This document shows, piece after piece, positions 1 through 7,365 of a stretch of DNA of 64,000 nt. Origin of the DNA: Chrysophaeum taylorii (lineage: Eukaryota; Sar; Pelagophyceae; Pelagomonadales; Pelagomonadaceae). Made by a program: the position numbers and the translations under genes. Every line of letters starts with the position of its first letter. Position 1 is the first letter of the stretch. The notes below the pieces were generated by a model. That model was given only the letters and a program-made list of their open reading frames with translations. It ran no database searches and was not told the origin of the DNA. The DNA lies in the NCBI GenBank assembly GCA_029834535.1, contig JAQMWT010000309.1:186001-250000 (forward strand). Reading direction: 5' to 3'.

Positions 1-1375
1 CGAGCTGCTTGGTGGAGACGCAGTCGTCTCTGTTGTAGTCTTGAATGTCTTGGAGGACTCGAGCATCTTCGGTGCATTTGTACACCTCGTAAGAAACGAC
101 CGACGACGCGGCGTCGGGGACGTCGGTCGTCCGTTTCTCGTTTCTATATAAGACTTCGACATTTTTGAGCGAATATTTGGGCTCGCCGATTATTAGAGAA
201 CGTCTCACGATTTTGTACAAGTCGACAAAGTACCTCTGGCGCTCGAGATGGTCGACGGCCGCTTCGTCGAAGCGTCGCAGCGCGGATACTTCGTAAGCGC
301 CGTAGTGGTAGCACCGTCCCCCCGCCTCCGCCCGTTCCCGGAACTCGCGGATCACCGAATCAAAGACATGACGTTCGGTCTCGGGATCGTGAGCCCAGAA
401 ACAACGGTACTCCTCTTCATCATCATCATCATCATCCAGAAGAAGACCCCACAGGTACTCGAGCCGAGCGAGGGGGTCGCCTTCGAGATCGAAATAAACA
501 TCCCTCGGATGTGGCGGAGGGATCGCCGGGGGGGTCCCTATCGTGACGTACCCCCCACCACCCTCTACCTGCAGCCGCGCCTGCGTCTGGAGCCGCTCGA
601 GGGCGTCCGGTCTTATCCCGCGAATTCTTCTTCGACTACGGGAATCGACGGCCGCGAGGTCGCTCGCCGTCTCGATGCCCGCGCGCCTTAACCTCCTTCG
701 CCGCAGAGACGTCACGCCGTAGACCGTTGCCACATCGTCTCCGAGGAGCTTCTTCGCGAGCCCCGTCCACCGGCCGTGCGCCTCGAAGGGACCAGGCCGC
801 GGCGGCGGTTCTTTCGCCGCAGATTTTTTAACAAAACTTTCAAATCTTTTTCTCGCGCGCCGCCACGCGCTTCCGTAATGCCTCAAATCCACCTCCACAT
901 CGGACCCCCGCAGCACCAACCGCGCCGCGGGAGCCACCGGGACGCCCATCTTCGCGAGGATGTCGGCGTAGCAGCACAATTGCAGGACGTGTTCCGGTTT
1001 TGCCGACGTCGCCAATTTCGCGTCCCAGACCGAATAAAACCCGTCCTCCGTCAACACCAAGAAGTCCGCCACCCCCGTCAACAGCTCGTCGTGGAGCTCG
1101 GCCTGGTAGATCACCGGGGTTTCCCTTCGCACCAGACTCAACGTATCGCCGCGAACGCCGCCGCCGACACGTTCGAACACTTCGCGTTCCCACTCTCCGC
1201 CCTTCTTGGCGAGGAGCGACGCGAAGGGGTCCAGTGGATCGCGCTCGCACCTGTTGCCCTCGCGCTCCATCCACGCGGCAAACGGCGATTTCCACCACAC
1301 CAACATCTGGCTCACCGTCCAGGGCGGCCGCGTCCAGCAGCAGCAGACGCTGACGCTGACCAGCCGCCGCCGCAT
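1..1375 (-). CDS. TM0106/YprB-type RecB-like nuclease (3' end cut by window edge)
   Basis: The minus strand is open without a stop for 458 codons from an ATG at 1375 to the window edge; an in-frame TAA lies 25-27 nt upstream of that ATG. Residues about 20-180 resemble the PD-(D/E)XK RecB-like domain of the TM0106 family, with GVADFLVL, the VWDAKLA strand and the HVLQLCCYADIL helix. Residues about 320-458 match the YprB RNase H-like exonuclease domain: VYFDLEGDP, EYLWGL, YHYGAYEVSALRRF, FVDLYKIVR, YSLKNVEVLY and the final acidic motif YNRDDCVST. In bacteria and archaea this family often continues into a superfamily-1 helicase, which would lie left of this window. It is probably a DNA repair or processing nuclease. 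A bacterial origin is inferred from the family's known distribution, not shown here. An Asp run near residue 340 is encoded by a GAT repeat. The gene shares an 81-bp upstream gap with the divergent gene at 1457. Confidence 0.85.
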   Translation of the reverse strand, partial: MRRRLVSVSVCCCWTRPPWTVSQMLVWWKSPFAAWMEREGNRCERDPLDPFASLLAKKGGEWEREVFERVGGGVRGDTLSLVRRETPVIYQAELHDELLTGVADFLVLTEDGFYSVWDAKLATSAKPEHVLQLCCYADILAKMGVPVAPAARLVLRGSDVEVDLRHYGSAWRRARKRFESFVKKSAAKEPPPRPGPFEAHGRWTGLAKKLLGDDVATVYGVTSLRRRRLRRAGIETASDLAAVDSRSRRRIRGIRPDALERLQTQARLQVEGGGGYVTIGTPPAIPPPHPRDVYFDLEGDPLARLEYLWGLLLDDDDDDEEEYRCFWAHDPETERHVFDSVIREFRERAEAGGRCYHYGAYEVSALRRFDEAAVDHLERQRYFVDLYKIVRRSLIIGEPKYSLKNVEVLYRNEKRTTDVPDAASSVVSYEVYKCTEDARVLQDIQDYNRDDCVSTKQL

Positions 1376-1456
1376 AAGGAATGAATTGAAGAACAAGGGT
1401 TATTTTTTATTATTAACGGATAAAAAAAGCAGCACCTCCTCCTTATTTCTGATGAG
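1376..1456. promoter_or_regulatory. 81-bp shared bidirectional upstream region
   Basis: Only 81 bp separate the divergent start codons of the nuclease (1375, minus) and the hAT-derived gene (1457, plus). The gap holds one AGGGTTATT element at 1396-1404 followed by an A/T-rich stretch. The identical 9-mer occurs upstream of the arginyl-tRNA synthetase gene (5512) and of the GT90 gene (29612). Promoter function is inferred from position and recurrence. Confidence 0.5.
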
Positions 1457-3592
1457 ATGGCGCCGCCGCGGGTTGGACGCAAGAGGAGCATCGTCGCCGA
1501 GTACGTGGTGAAGGGTGGCACGAATTCGAAGAACCAAACAACCTATTCTTGTGCGGCGGAGGGGTGCGCCTACTCGAAGGAAACGCAGACATGGACGGCA
1601 TCGTACTGGGCGGATCACATCGTGGGCTGCACCTTCACCGCCGACGAGGTCAAAGTCGCCGTCGCCAAGTCCACCAACACGGCCAAGACGCGGGCCTTTT
1701 TGAGCACCTTGAATTCTCCTCCTCCTCGGGCGCTGCGGCAGAAGGCGCCCGCGCTGGAGGAGGAGGGGGGGGAGGAGGAGTCGCCGTCGATTTGTTGGAA
1801 AAAACGATCGGCGCCGGCCGGCTCGGCCGGCGAGAGCAAGCGGGCGCGCGGGGACGCGGTCGTGAGCGCGGCGATCGCAAAGTTCGTCGTGGGGTGCGGT
1901 CTCCCGTTCGACGTGGTCAAAAACACCTTTTTTCTGGACATGGTTCGCGCCCTCAACTCGGGATACGACGTTCCTCCGAGCGAAGAGTTTCGGCGTAGCT
2001 GGTCGTCTCGAATCTTCGACGACGCAGTCGCAAAGATCGACGAGATGTGGGCAGGCGTGGGAAATCCCCGGCGGGTCGTGGGCTTGGGCGGGGACGAGCG
2101 CTTCGTCTGCGTCGCTTCGACCGCGCGTCGGAAGACGGCGTTCGAGGCCTGCGTCGAACGAGGCGAACCTCGCTCGGCCGAGATTCTCCGAGCCCAGCTC
2201 GTCGAGCGTGCCAGAAGGGCCGGCAAGTCTTCTGTCGAGGAGACCTACGTCGGGTTTTTAGTAGTAGTACGAGGCAACAGCGATGTCGTGTCCTGCCTGG
2301 CCCCAATGTTCCCGCGTCTCTTCTTCGCGGGCTGCGCGGCGCGCTGCTTGGAGTCGACGATCGAGGCCGTCGTCGTCGAGATTCGCGAGTTCAAAACGCT
2401 CAAAGATATCGCTATATTCTTGGCGGTTTTCGTCCGCAATCACGACGTCGTTCGCGCTCGGTTCGAGACTATCGTCGGCGAGGCGGGAGGGAAGATGGTC
2501 TTGTCGCGAAGCCGTCGATCGGACGAGATCATCGCTCGCTGCTTCGCGAACGCTCGCAACTTGGAGCAGCTCGTATTTGCGGACGATTGGGGCAAAGTTG
2601 CCGCCGGCATCGAGGCCACCCGCCTAGACAAGTTCGAGCGATATATCCGCGACCAGCCCTTCCGGAAGATGTGGTGCCTGCACGAGCTGCTCGGCCCCGT
2701 CGCCGCCGCCGTTTCTCACGTCGAGACGCGCTCGGCCAGACTCTCGTGGGTTCTCGTGCTCTTCTCCGCCGTCCGCGCCGACGCGGAAGCTTGGGCGAGG
2801 AAATCGTCGACGAAGCACTACTTCTCGGCGGACGCGATCAAGGCGGCGACCGACGCGGTAAACTCGCGCTGGCTCGGCTCGAGGTCGTGGCGAGGCGACG
2901 GCGTCGTAGACCCGCTCCACGTCGTCGCCTGGCTGGTAGACCCGTTCACGACGCCGACGCAGGACGAGCTCGTGCAGACCGTGCCGGGCTGGGAACACTA
3001 TTGCCTCGAGGTCCTCGAAAGCTTCTACCCGGACGCCGCCGCCGAGGCCCTGTCCGAACTCGAGCAGATCGTTCTCCGTCGCGGCGACTGGGGCGTTCTC
3101 GTCGAACGCAAGCAACGATCGCTCGTCACCCCGCCGGCCGACCAACGATTCAAGACGTCCACCGAGCGCGAGATCTTCAAGCAGTCGCGGATGATGTCCG
3201 TCGCCGAGGACTGGCGCCTCGTCGGGGTCAAGCAGTTCCCAAAAATCGCCCCCGTCGCCATCCGCCTCGACGAGATGGCCGTCCATTCTCGCGACGTCGA
3301 CCGCGTCTGCTGCAAAGTCAACGAGCTCCTCCACAAGCCGCGCCTCTCCGCCACCGTTCATCGACTTCTCTTCACCTACGTCAACCTCCGTCTCCTCAAC
3401 GACTGCATCGAGGAGGACAACCTCGGCCACTTCCTGGCGTTGAGCAACTGCGACGACGCCGAGGAGCCCTCTTTCCTCGAAGATGAAAAAAACGATCAAC
3501 ATGATCATGCTGCCGCCGTCGACGACGCCGCCTTCGTCGCCGCAGTGCTCGACGACGACGACGACGACACCACCAGTCCCGCCGAGATTTAG
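1457..3592 (+). CDS. hAT transposase-derived protein (BED-like finger, DUF659/RNase H-like)
   Basis: An uninterrupted 711-residue ORF starts at an ATG. Residues about 10-60 look like a BED-type finger, with Cys at CAAEGC and a later H..GC pair. Residues about 135-200 match DUF659-like sequence of hAT transposases (FVVGCGLPFDVVKNTFF, then a VPPS segment). The central part carries the CAARCLE helix equivalent of the hAT RNase H-like core and the following FVRNHDVVRARF segment. The tail is an acidic Asp run. No terminal inverted repeats are visible. The flanks are short: 81 bp to the upstream neighbour's start and 22 bp to the downstream neighbour's stop. This suggests a domesticated single-copy gene rather than a mobile copy (inference). 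It could still be a recently dead element whose ends I cannot see. Catalytic competence cannot be judged by eye. Confidence 0.7.
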   Translation: MAPPRVGRKRSIVAEYVVKGGTNSKNQTTYSCAAEGCAYSKETQTWTASYWADHIVGCTFTADEVKVAVAKSTNTAKTRAFLSTLNSPPPRALRQKAPALEEEGGEEESPSICWKKRSAPAGSAGESKRARGDAVVSAAIAKFVVGCGLPFDVVKNTFFLDMVRALNSGYDVPPSEEFRRSWSSRIFDDAVAKIDEMWAGVGNPRRVVGLGGDERFVCVASTARRKTAFEACVERGEPRSAEILRAQLVERARRAGKSSVEETYVGFLVVVRGNSDVVSCLAPMFPRLFFAGCAARCLESTIEAVVVEIREFKTLKDIAIFLAVFVRNHDVVRARFETIVGEAGGKMVLSRSRRSDEIIARCFANARNLEQLVFADDWGKVAAGIEATRLDKFERYIRDQPFRKMWCLHELLGPVAAAVSHVETRSARLSWVLVLFSAVRADAEAWARKSSTKHYFSADAIKAATDAVNSRWLGSRSWRGDGVVDPLHVVAWLVDPFTTPTQDELVQTVPGWEHYCLEVLESFYPDAAAEALSELEQIVLRRGDWGVLVERKQRSLVTPPADQRFKTSTEREIFKQSRMMSVAEDWRLVGVKQFPKIAPVAIRLDEMAVHSRDVDRVCCKVNELLHKPRLSATVHRLLFTYVNLRLLNDCIEEDNLGHFLALSNCDDAEEPSFLEDEKNDQHDHAAAVDDAAFVAAVLDDDDDDTTSPAEI

Positions 3593-3614
3593 TAGTAATA
3601 ATTAATTATTATCG

Positions 3615-4469
3615 TCACGCGTCGGTGGTGGTGCCGAAGGCCTTTAGAACGGCGGCTTGGAGTTTGGTTTGGGCGTATATCATCGCGTCCAGGAGCGTAT
3701 TGTCTTCCTTTTCACGCGTTTTGACCTCGAGGTCGAGTTTCTCCTTGACCTCTCTTATCTTATCGACGACGTTGGACGCGGTCCGTTCCTCACCGCGGTC
3801 GTCGTACCTCTCCGCATTCCACATATCCTCCTGAAATTGCGCGAACTTCGCCTTTCGAGTCGCGCGTTCGTCCTCGAAGGCCTGGGCCGTCCGGGCGATG
3901 TGGTCGGAAAAATTCGATGCTATTTTTTGTTCTCGTTTGAGGTTTTTCGCGTTCTCGATGTCGAGAGCGTCGCGCGACTCTTTGAGCTTTCGAGACACTT
4001 CGCCCGACTGCGCGTCGATGACTGCTGGTATCGTCTCCCCCACAAACGCCGCGATCTTCGCTCCTAGTTGGCCGCACTGGGACTCTTCGTCTCCGACCTC
4101 GGCGTGAAGACCTTCGAGCGCGGACACCGCTCGATCTTCCTCGGCTCGAGACTCCCGACCCACCGTCCGATCGAACGCTTCTCGCACCGCCTTCACCAAA
4201 TCCACGAAATTATCTCGCTCCTGGCGAACCCTGGCTTCCCAGACTGTCCCGCGTAGCCGGATCTCCTCGATGTGCGTCTCGAGCTCGCGGTTCCTGGTGC
4301 GCGTCGAAGTTTCCAACGCTTCAATTTCCGAAGCGAGAAAAGACGTCTGTGCCGCAATTTCCGGTCCTCTCTTTGTCGACCCACCCTCCGCATTCGGCGC
4401 GAACGACGCCCGCACGCTGCGGTATGCGCCGGGGATCTCAAACTCTGTCGTCGAAACAGGTGTTAACAT
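3615..4469 (-). CDS. SF-assemblin / beta-giardin family coiled-coil protein
   Basis: This 284-residue ORF starts at the ATG at 4469 and is almost entirely heptad-patterned alpha helix. It has a short non-helical head (about 45 residues) and a C-terminal stretch, about 225-280, of the type KIREVKEKLDLEVKTREKED, then a Tyr and an LQ motif, ending at AFG. That length, the short head and this C-terminus fit the striated-fiber assemblin family. These proteins build the 2-nm filaments of flagellar roots. This implies the organism has, or recently had, a flagellate stage. It converges on the hAT-derived gene with 22 bp between stop codons. An ACCCTAC element lies at 4499-4505 upstream. A generic coiled-coil protein is the alternative. 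Confidence 0.7.
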   Translation of the reverse strand: MLTPVSTTEFEIPGAYRSVRASFAPNAEGGSTKRGPEIAAQTSFLASEIEALETSTRTRNRELETHIEEIRLRGTVWEARVRQERDNFVDLVKAVREAFDRTVGRESRAEEDRAVSALEGLHAEVGDEESQCGQLGAKIAAFVGETIPAVIDAQSGEVSRKLKESRDALDIENAKNLKREQKIASNFSDHIARTAQAFEDERATRKAKFAQFQEDMWNAERYDDRGEERTASNVVDKIREVKEKLDLEVKTREKEDNTLLDAMIYAQTKLQAAVLKAFGTTTDA

Positions 4470-4941
4470 CCTCCTTCCTAGTATATCTTTTCACCACCAC
4501 CCTACCTACAGGTATCTTTTGGGTGGGTCTTTTAACGGATTGTTTTCCTTCCGTTTAATGAATGCCTAGCGGGCCTTCTACACGACTCATAATACCGCGG
4601 CAGGCTACCGCTCGAGCGGCGGGACCACTAGTGCGACCCGGCTTGAAGCTGGTTGCCCACCCGGCCGTAGAGCTCGTGCCTCTCGGCGAGCTAGGATCGG
4701 GGGCAAAGTTTCAGCTTGGATTCGCGCGGCCCGCCTGGCCGTCGAAGAGGGGCGAACCCGCGCGCTGCACGGTCTTGGGTTCTCGAGGCACGCTCTCTCG
4801 GTCGGCGTCGGAAGAGCACCTAGGGGCGGCGCGCGGTACTTGGCCATTAGTAGTTAGGATCGTGATATTTAATTTTTATCAGTGTCACTTTTTGTGTGAA
4901 AATTGTTTACCGTGTCACTCTCTCTTAAAAGTTGAAGAAGG
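4470..4941. other. Divergent intergenic region with a GC-rich, foldable core
   Basis: This gap lies between two divergent genes. Its outer parts are T-rich, but about 4562-4850 is strongly GC-rich and has no convincing codon structure in any frame. It contains a 12-bp palindrome (CCGCTCGAGCGG, 4608-4619) and a GCTCG/CGAGC hairpin near 4672-4691. I tested it by eye against tRNA, 5S rRNA and SRP RNA hallmarks and none fitted. It could be a structured non-coding RNA or promoter sequence. Confidence 0.3.
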
Positions 4942-5409
4942 ATGCTCGTGTTGCTTGGATGCGCGACGGCGTTGCAAATCCGTTCGGCGTCGCCGCGCGA
5001 CGAGTTCAAAATCCGTTTGACCCTCGCGCGCGAACTCATGAATCCGTTGTTTTTCAGCCCCGAACACTTCCTCGTCGCCGACAACGGAAAAAAAAATATC
5101 GTCGGCTTCGCGCAGCTCCGACCCATCGACGATTTCGAGGAATTAGCATCGGTCTATGTCGACGAAAGTTTCCGCGGCAAAGGTCTCGGCTCGGACCTCG
5201 TCAAGACGCTGCTCGAGCGGGCCACGACAGACGTTTATCTCCTAACCCTCGAGAAAACTACGCCCTTTTACGAGCGCTTCGGCTTCGAGCCTTCCGACCC
5301 CCCGGGGCCTCTGGCCATCGAGAAGGCTATCGGCGACTGCATCGCGTCGGCCTTCCTCAATGGGACCTCCGTCGTCTGCATGCGACGTACGTCCGCTCGG
5401 GGGGGTTGA
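4942..5409 (+). CDS. GNAT-family N-acetyltransferase
   Basis: This 155-residue protein has the GNAT acetyl-CoA fold. It shows a strand with VGFAQLRP, then ELASVYVDESFRGKGLGSDL, where RGKGLG is the pyrophosphate-binding Q/R-x-x-G-x-G/A loop. The final motif is TPFYERFGFEP, which is motif B of RimI-like enzymes. The first 12 residues (MLVLLGCATALQ) are hydrophobic and may be the start of a targeting peptide, so an organellar location is possible. The substrate (protein N-terminus, Lys or small amine) cannot be told. The ATG at 4942 is the first in frame. It is preceded by a T-rich stretch without the ACCCT-type element seen at many neighbours. Confidence 0.85.
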   Translation: MLVLLGCATALQIRSASPRDEFKIRLTLARELMNPLFFSPEHFLVADNGKKNIVGFAQLRPIDDFEELASVYVDESFRGKGLGSDLVKTLLERATTDVYLLTLEKTTPFYERFGFEPSDPPGPLAIEKAIGDCIASAFLNGTSVVCMRRTSARGG

Positions 5410-5511
5410 CTCGTCGAGCCCTCGAGGACAGTGAGCTGACCGAACCACACGACTCGCGGTGATGATGCCAACCAAAACAAAAGCGGGGGGGGGGGCTTGG
5501 TTGCTTTGAAG

Positions 5512-5542
5512 AGGGTTATTTATTAATTAATTAATTAATTAA
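5512..5542. promoter_or_regulatory. AGGGTTATT element plus (TTAA)n tract upstream of arginyl-tRNA synthetase
   Basis: AGGGTTATT at 5512-5520 is followed directly by a TTAA repeat to 5542, about 40-70 bp before the ATG at 5585. The 9-mer is the one found at 1396 and 29612. The role is inferred from recurrence. Confidence 0.4.
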
Positions 5543-5584
5543 ATACACCATTGTGCTTAGTTATAAAGTTGTTGAGCAAACACG

Positions 5585-7315
5585 ATGCGCAGGTCGCTGC
5601 TGCCGTGCCTCGCGCGTGCCCTCGTGACGACGACGACGACGACAACAACAAGAAGCACTCATATGCGGCTGGCACCCGGGGGAGATGCGCGCGAGTTTCT
5701 GAGCGAGCGCGTCGCCGCCGCGCTCGGGGACGAATTTGGGTCCGAATTCGCGAGCCGCTCGGTAGCTGCCGTGACGGTGGCGACGAAGAGCGAGTTTGGG
5801 GACTACCAGTGCAACGCTGCCCTCGGTCTCGCGAAGCGCGTCGGGTGCAAACCAAGGGATATCGCATCGCGCGTCGCAGCGAGGTTACCTACGGACGTCT
5901 TCGGCATCGAAGTCGCAGGACCGGGGTTTATCAACGTCCGACTCACCGACGATTTTCTCGCGCAAACGGTCTCGGCGCTCGCCGGCGGCGCCGTGCCGCA
6001 GACCCAGACCCCCCAACGCATCGTGGTGGACTACTCGTCCCCGAATATCGCGAAGGAGATGCACGTCGGGCACTTGCGGTCGACGGTCGTCGGAGACGCC
6101 ATCGCTAATTGTCTCGAACTTCGCGGCCACGACGTCGTGAGACAAAACCACGTCGGGGATTGGGGGACGCAGTTCGGGATGCTGCTCGCGCACGTCGAGG
6201 ACGAGGAATGGGAGAGCGTGAGTGATTTAGTTGGATTTTATCGCGAGGCCAAACGTCGTTTCGATTCGGACGACGAATTTAAATCTCGAGCTAGAGAGAA
6301 AGTCGTGCGGCTGCAGGCGGGCGACGTTGAGACAAGGGGCGCGTGGGAACGGATATGCGCTCTTTCGCGCATCGAGTTCGACGAGATATACGCTCGGCTC
6401 GGCATCCGAATCGAAGAGCGCGGCGAATCGACGTACCAATCGATGCTCCGAGGCGTCGTGAGATCGCTGCGAGACAAGGGGATTGCCGTGGAGAGCGACG
6501 GCGCGATCATCGTGCCGGGGGATCCCCTGATCATCCAAAAGTCGGACGGCGGCTTTAACTACGCCACGACCGACCTGGCGGCGGCCGCGTATAGAACGCG
6601 ACGCCTCAACGCGACGCGTCTTTTGTACGTAACCGACGCCGGCCAAGCCCGTCATTTTAAAGAAGTGTTCCGCGTCGCGAAAGAGGCAGGCCTCGTGCCG
6701 CCAAACACCGAGCTCGAGCACGTTCCCTTCGGTTTGGTGCAGGGCGAGGACGGCAAGAAGTTCAAGACGCGGTCGGGCGAAACCGTGAGACTCAAGGACC
6801 TCCTGGACGAAGCCGAGGCCCGCGCTGCCGAACGAAACCCCGACGCCGCCCGGGAAATCGGGATCGGTGCTGTCAAATACGCGGACCTCTCGTTGAACCG
6901 CGAATCGAACTACAAGTTCAGCTTCGACAAAATGTTGTCGTTGACGGGAAACACCGCGCCCTACATGCTCTACAGCTACGCGCGCATCAACGGCATCCAG
7001 TCCAAGCTGCTCGACGACGATGTGGTGCGAGGGGACTTCCGCATCACCGAGCCCGAAGAGCGGAACTTGGCGAGGCTCTTGGCGAGGCTCGCGCCTACCT
7101 TGGCGGACCTAGAATCCGATCTCCGCCCGAACATCCTCTGCGACTTTCTCTTCGATCTCTCCCAAACCTTCAACCGCTTCTACGAGGTCTGCCCCGTCGC
7201 CCAAGCCGACGACGCCGACCAAAAATTCACGCGCGCCACACTCTGCGCGGCCACGGCCTCCGTGCTCAAAACTGGCCTCGACATCCTCGGGATCCAGACC
7301 GTCGACCGACTCTAA
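5585..7315 (+). CDS. RARS: Arginyl-tRNA synthetase, with probable targeting peptide
   Basis: This is a class I aminoacyl-tRNA synthetase of 576 residues. An Add1-like N-terminal domain (about 30-125) ends in GPGFINVRL. The catalytic domain opens with VVDYSSPNIAKEMHVGHLRS, whose HVGH is the HIGH signature, followed by NHVGDWGTQFGML. The KMSKS loop appears as GKKFKTRSG, as in many ArgRS. The C-terminal anticodon-binding domain includes NTAPYMLYSYARI and FNRFYEVCPV. The first 26 residues are basic and hydroxylated with a run of Thr encoded by an ACG/ACA repeat. A second in-frame ATG at 5663 would remove them, so one gene could give organellar and cytosolic forms (inference). No intron. Its stop is 50 bp before the next gene's ATG. 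Confidence 0.95.
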   Translation: MRRSLLPCLARALVTTTTTTTTRSTHMRLAPGGDAREFLSERVAAALGDEFGSEFASRSVAAVTVATKSEFGDYQCNAALGLAKRVGCKPRDIASRVAARLPTDVFGIEVAGPGFINVRLTDDFLAQTVSALAGGAVPQTQTPQRIVVDYSSPNIAKEMHVGHLRSTVVGDAIANCLELRGHDVVRQNHVGDWGTQFGMLLAHVEDEEWESVSDLVGFYREAKRRFDSDDEFKSRAREKVVRLQAGDVETRGAWERICALSRIEFDEIYARLGIRIEERGESTYQSMLRGVVRSLRDKGIAVESDGAIIVPGDPLIIQKSDGGFNYATTDLAAAAYRTRRLNATRLLYVTDAGQARHFKEVFRVAKEAGLVPPNTELEHVPFGLVQGEDGKKFKTRSGETVRLKDLLDEAEARAAERNPDAAREIGIGAVKYADLSLNRESNYKFSFDKMLSLTGNTAPYMLYSYARINGIQSKLLDDDVVRGDFRITEPEERNLARLLARLAPTLADLESDLRPNILCDFLFDLSQTFNRFYEVCPVAQADDADQKFTRATLCAATASVLKTGLDILGIQTVDRL

Positions 7316-7365
7316 ACCCTACTACTACAGAGCTCTTGTTGTTGTTGGTTGTTCTTGTTGTTCTA

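Noticed and set aside
2047..3486. 479-codon plus-strand frame overlapping the hAT-derived gene
   Set aside because: It is Arg-rich out-of-frame translation of GC-rich coding sequence. The frame at 1457 carries the recognisable motifs.
4562..4850. Possible tRNA, 5S rRNA or SRP RNA
   Set aside because: No acceptor stem with a T-arm GTTCGAATC-like box and no conserved SRP or 5S motifs could be found by eye. Kept only as an unexplained GC-rich island.
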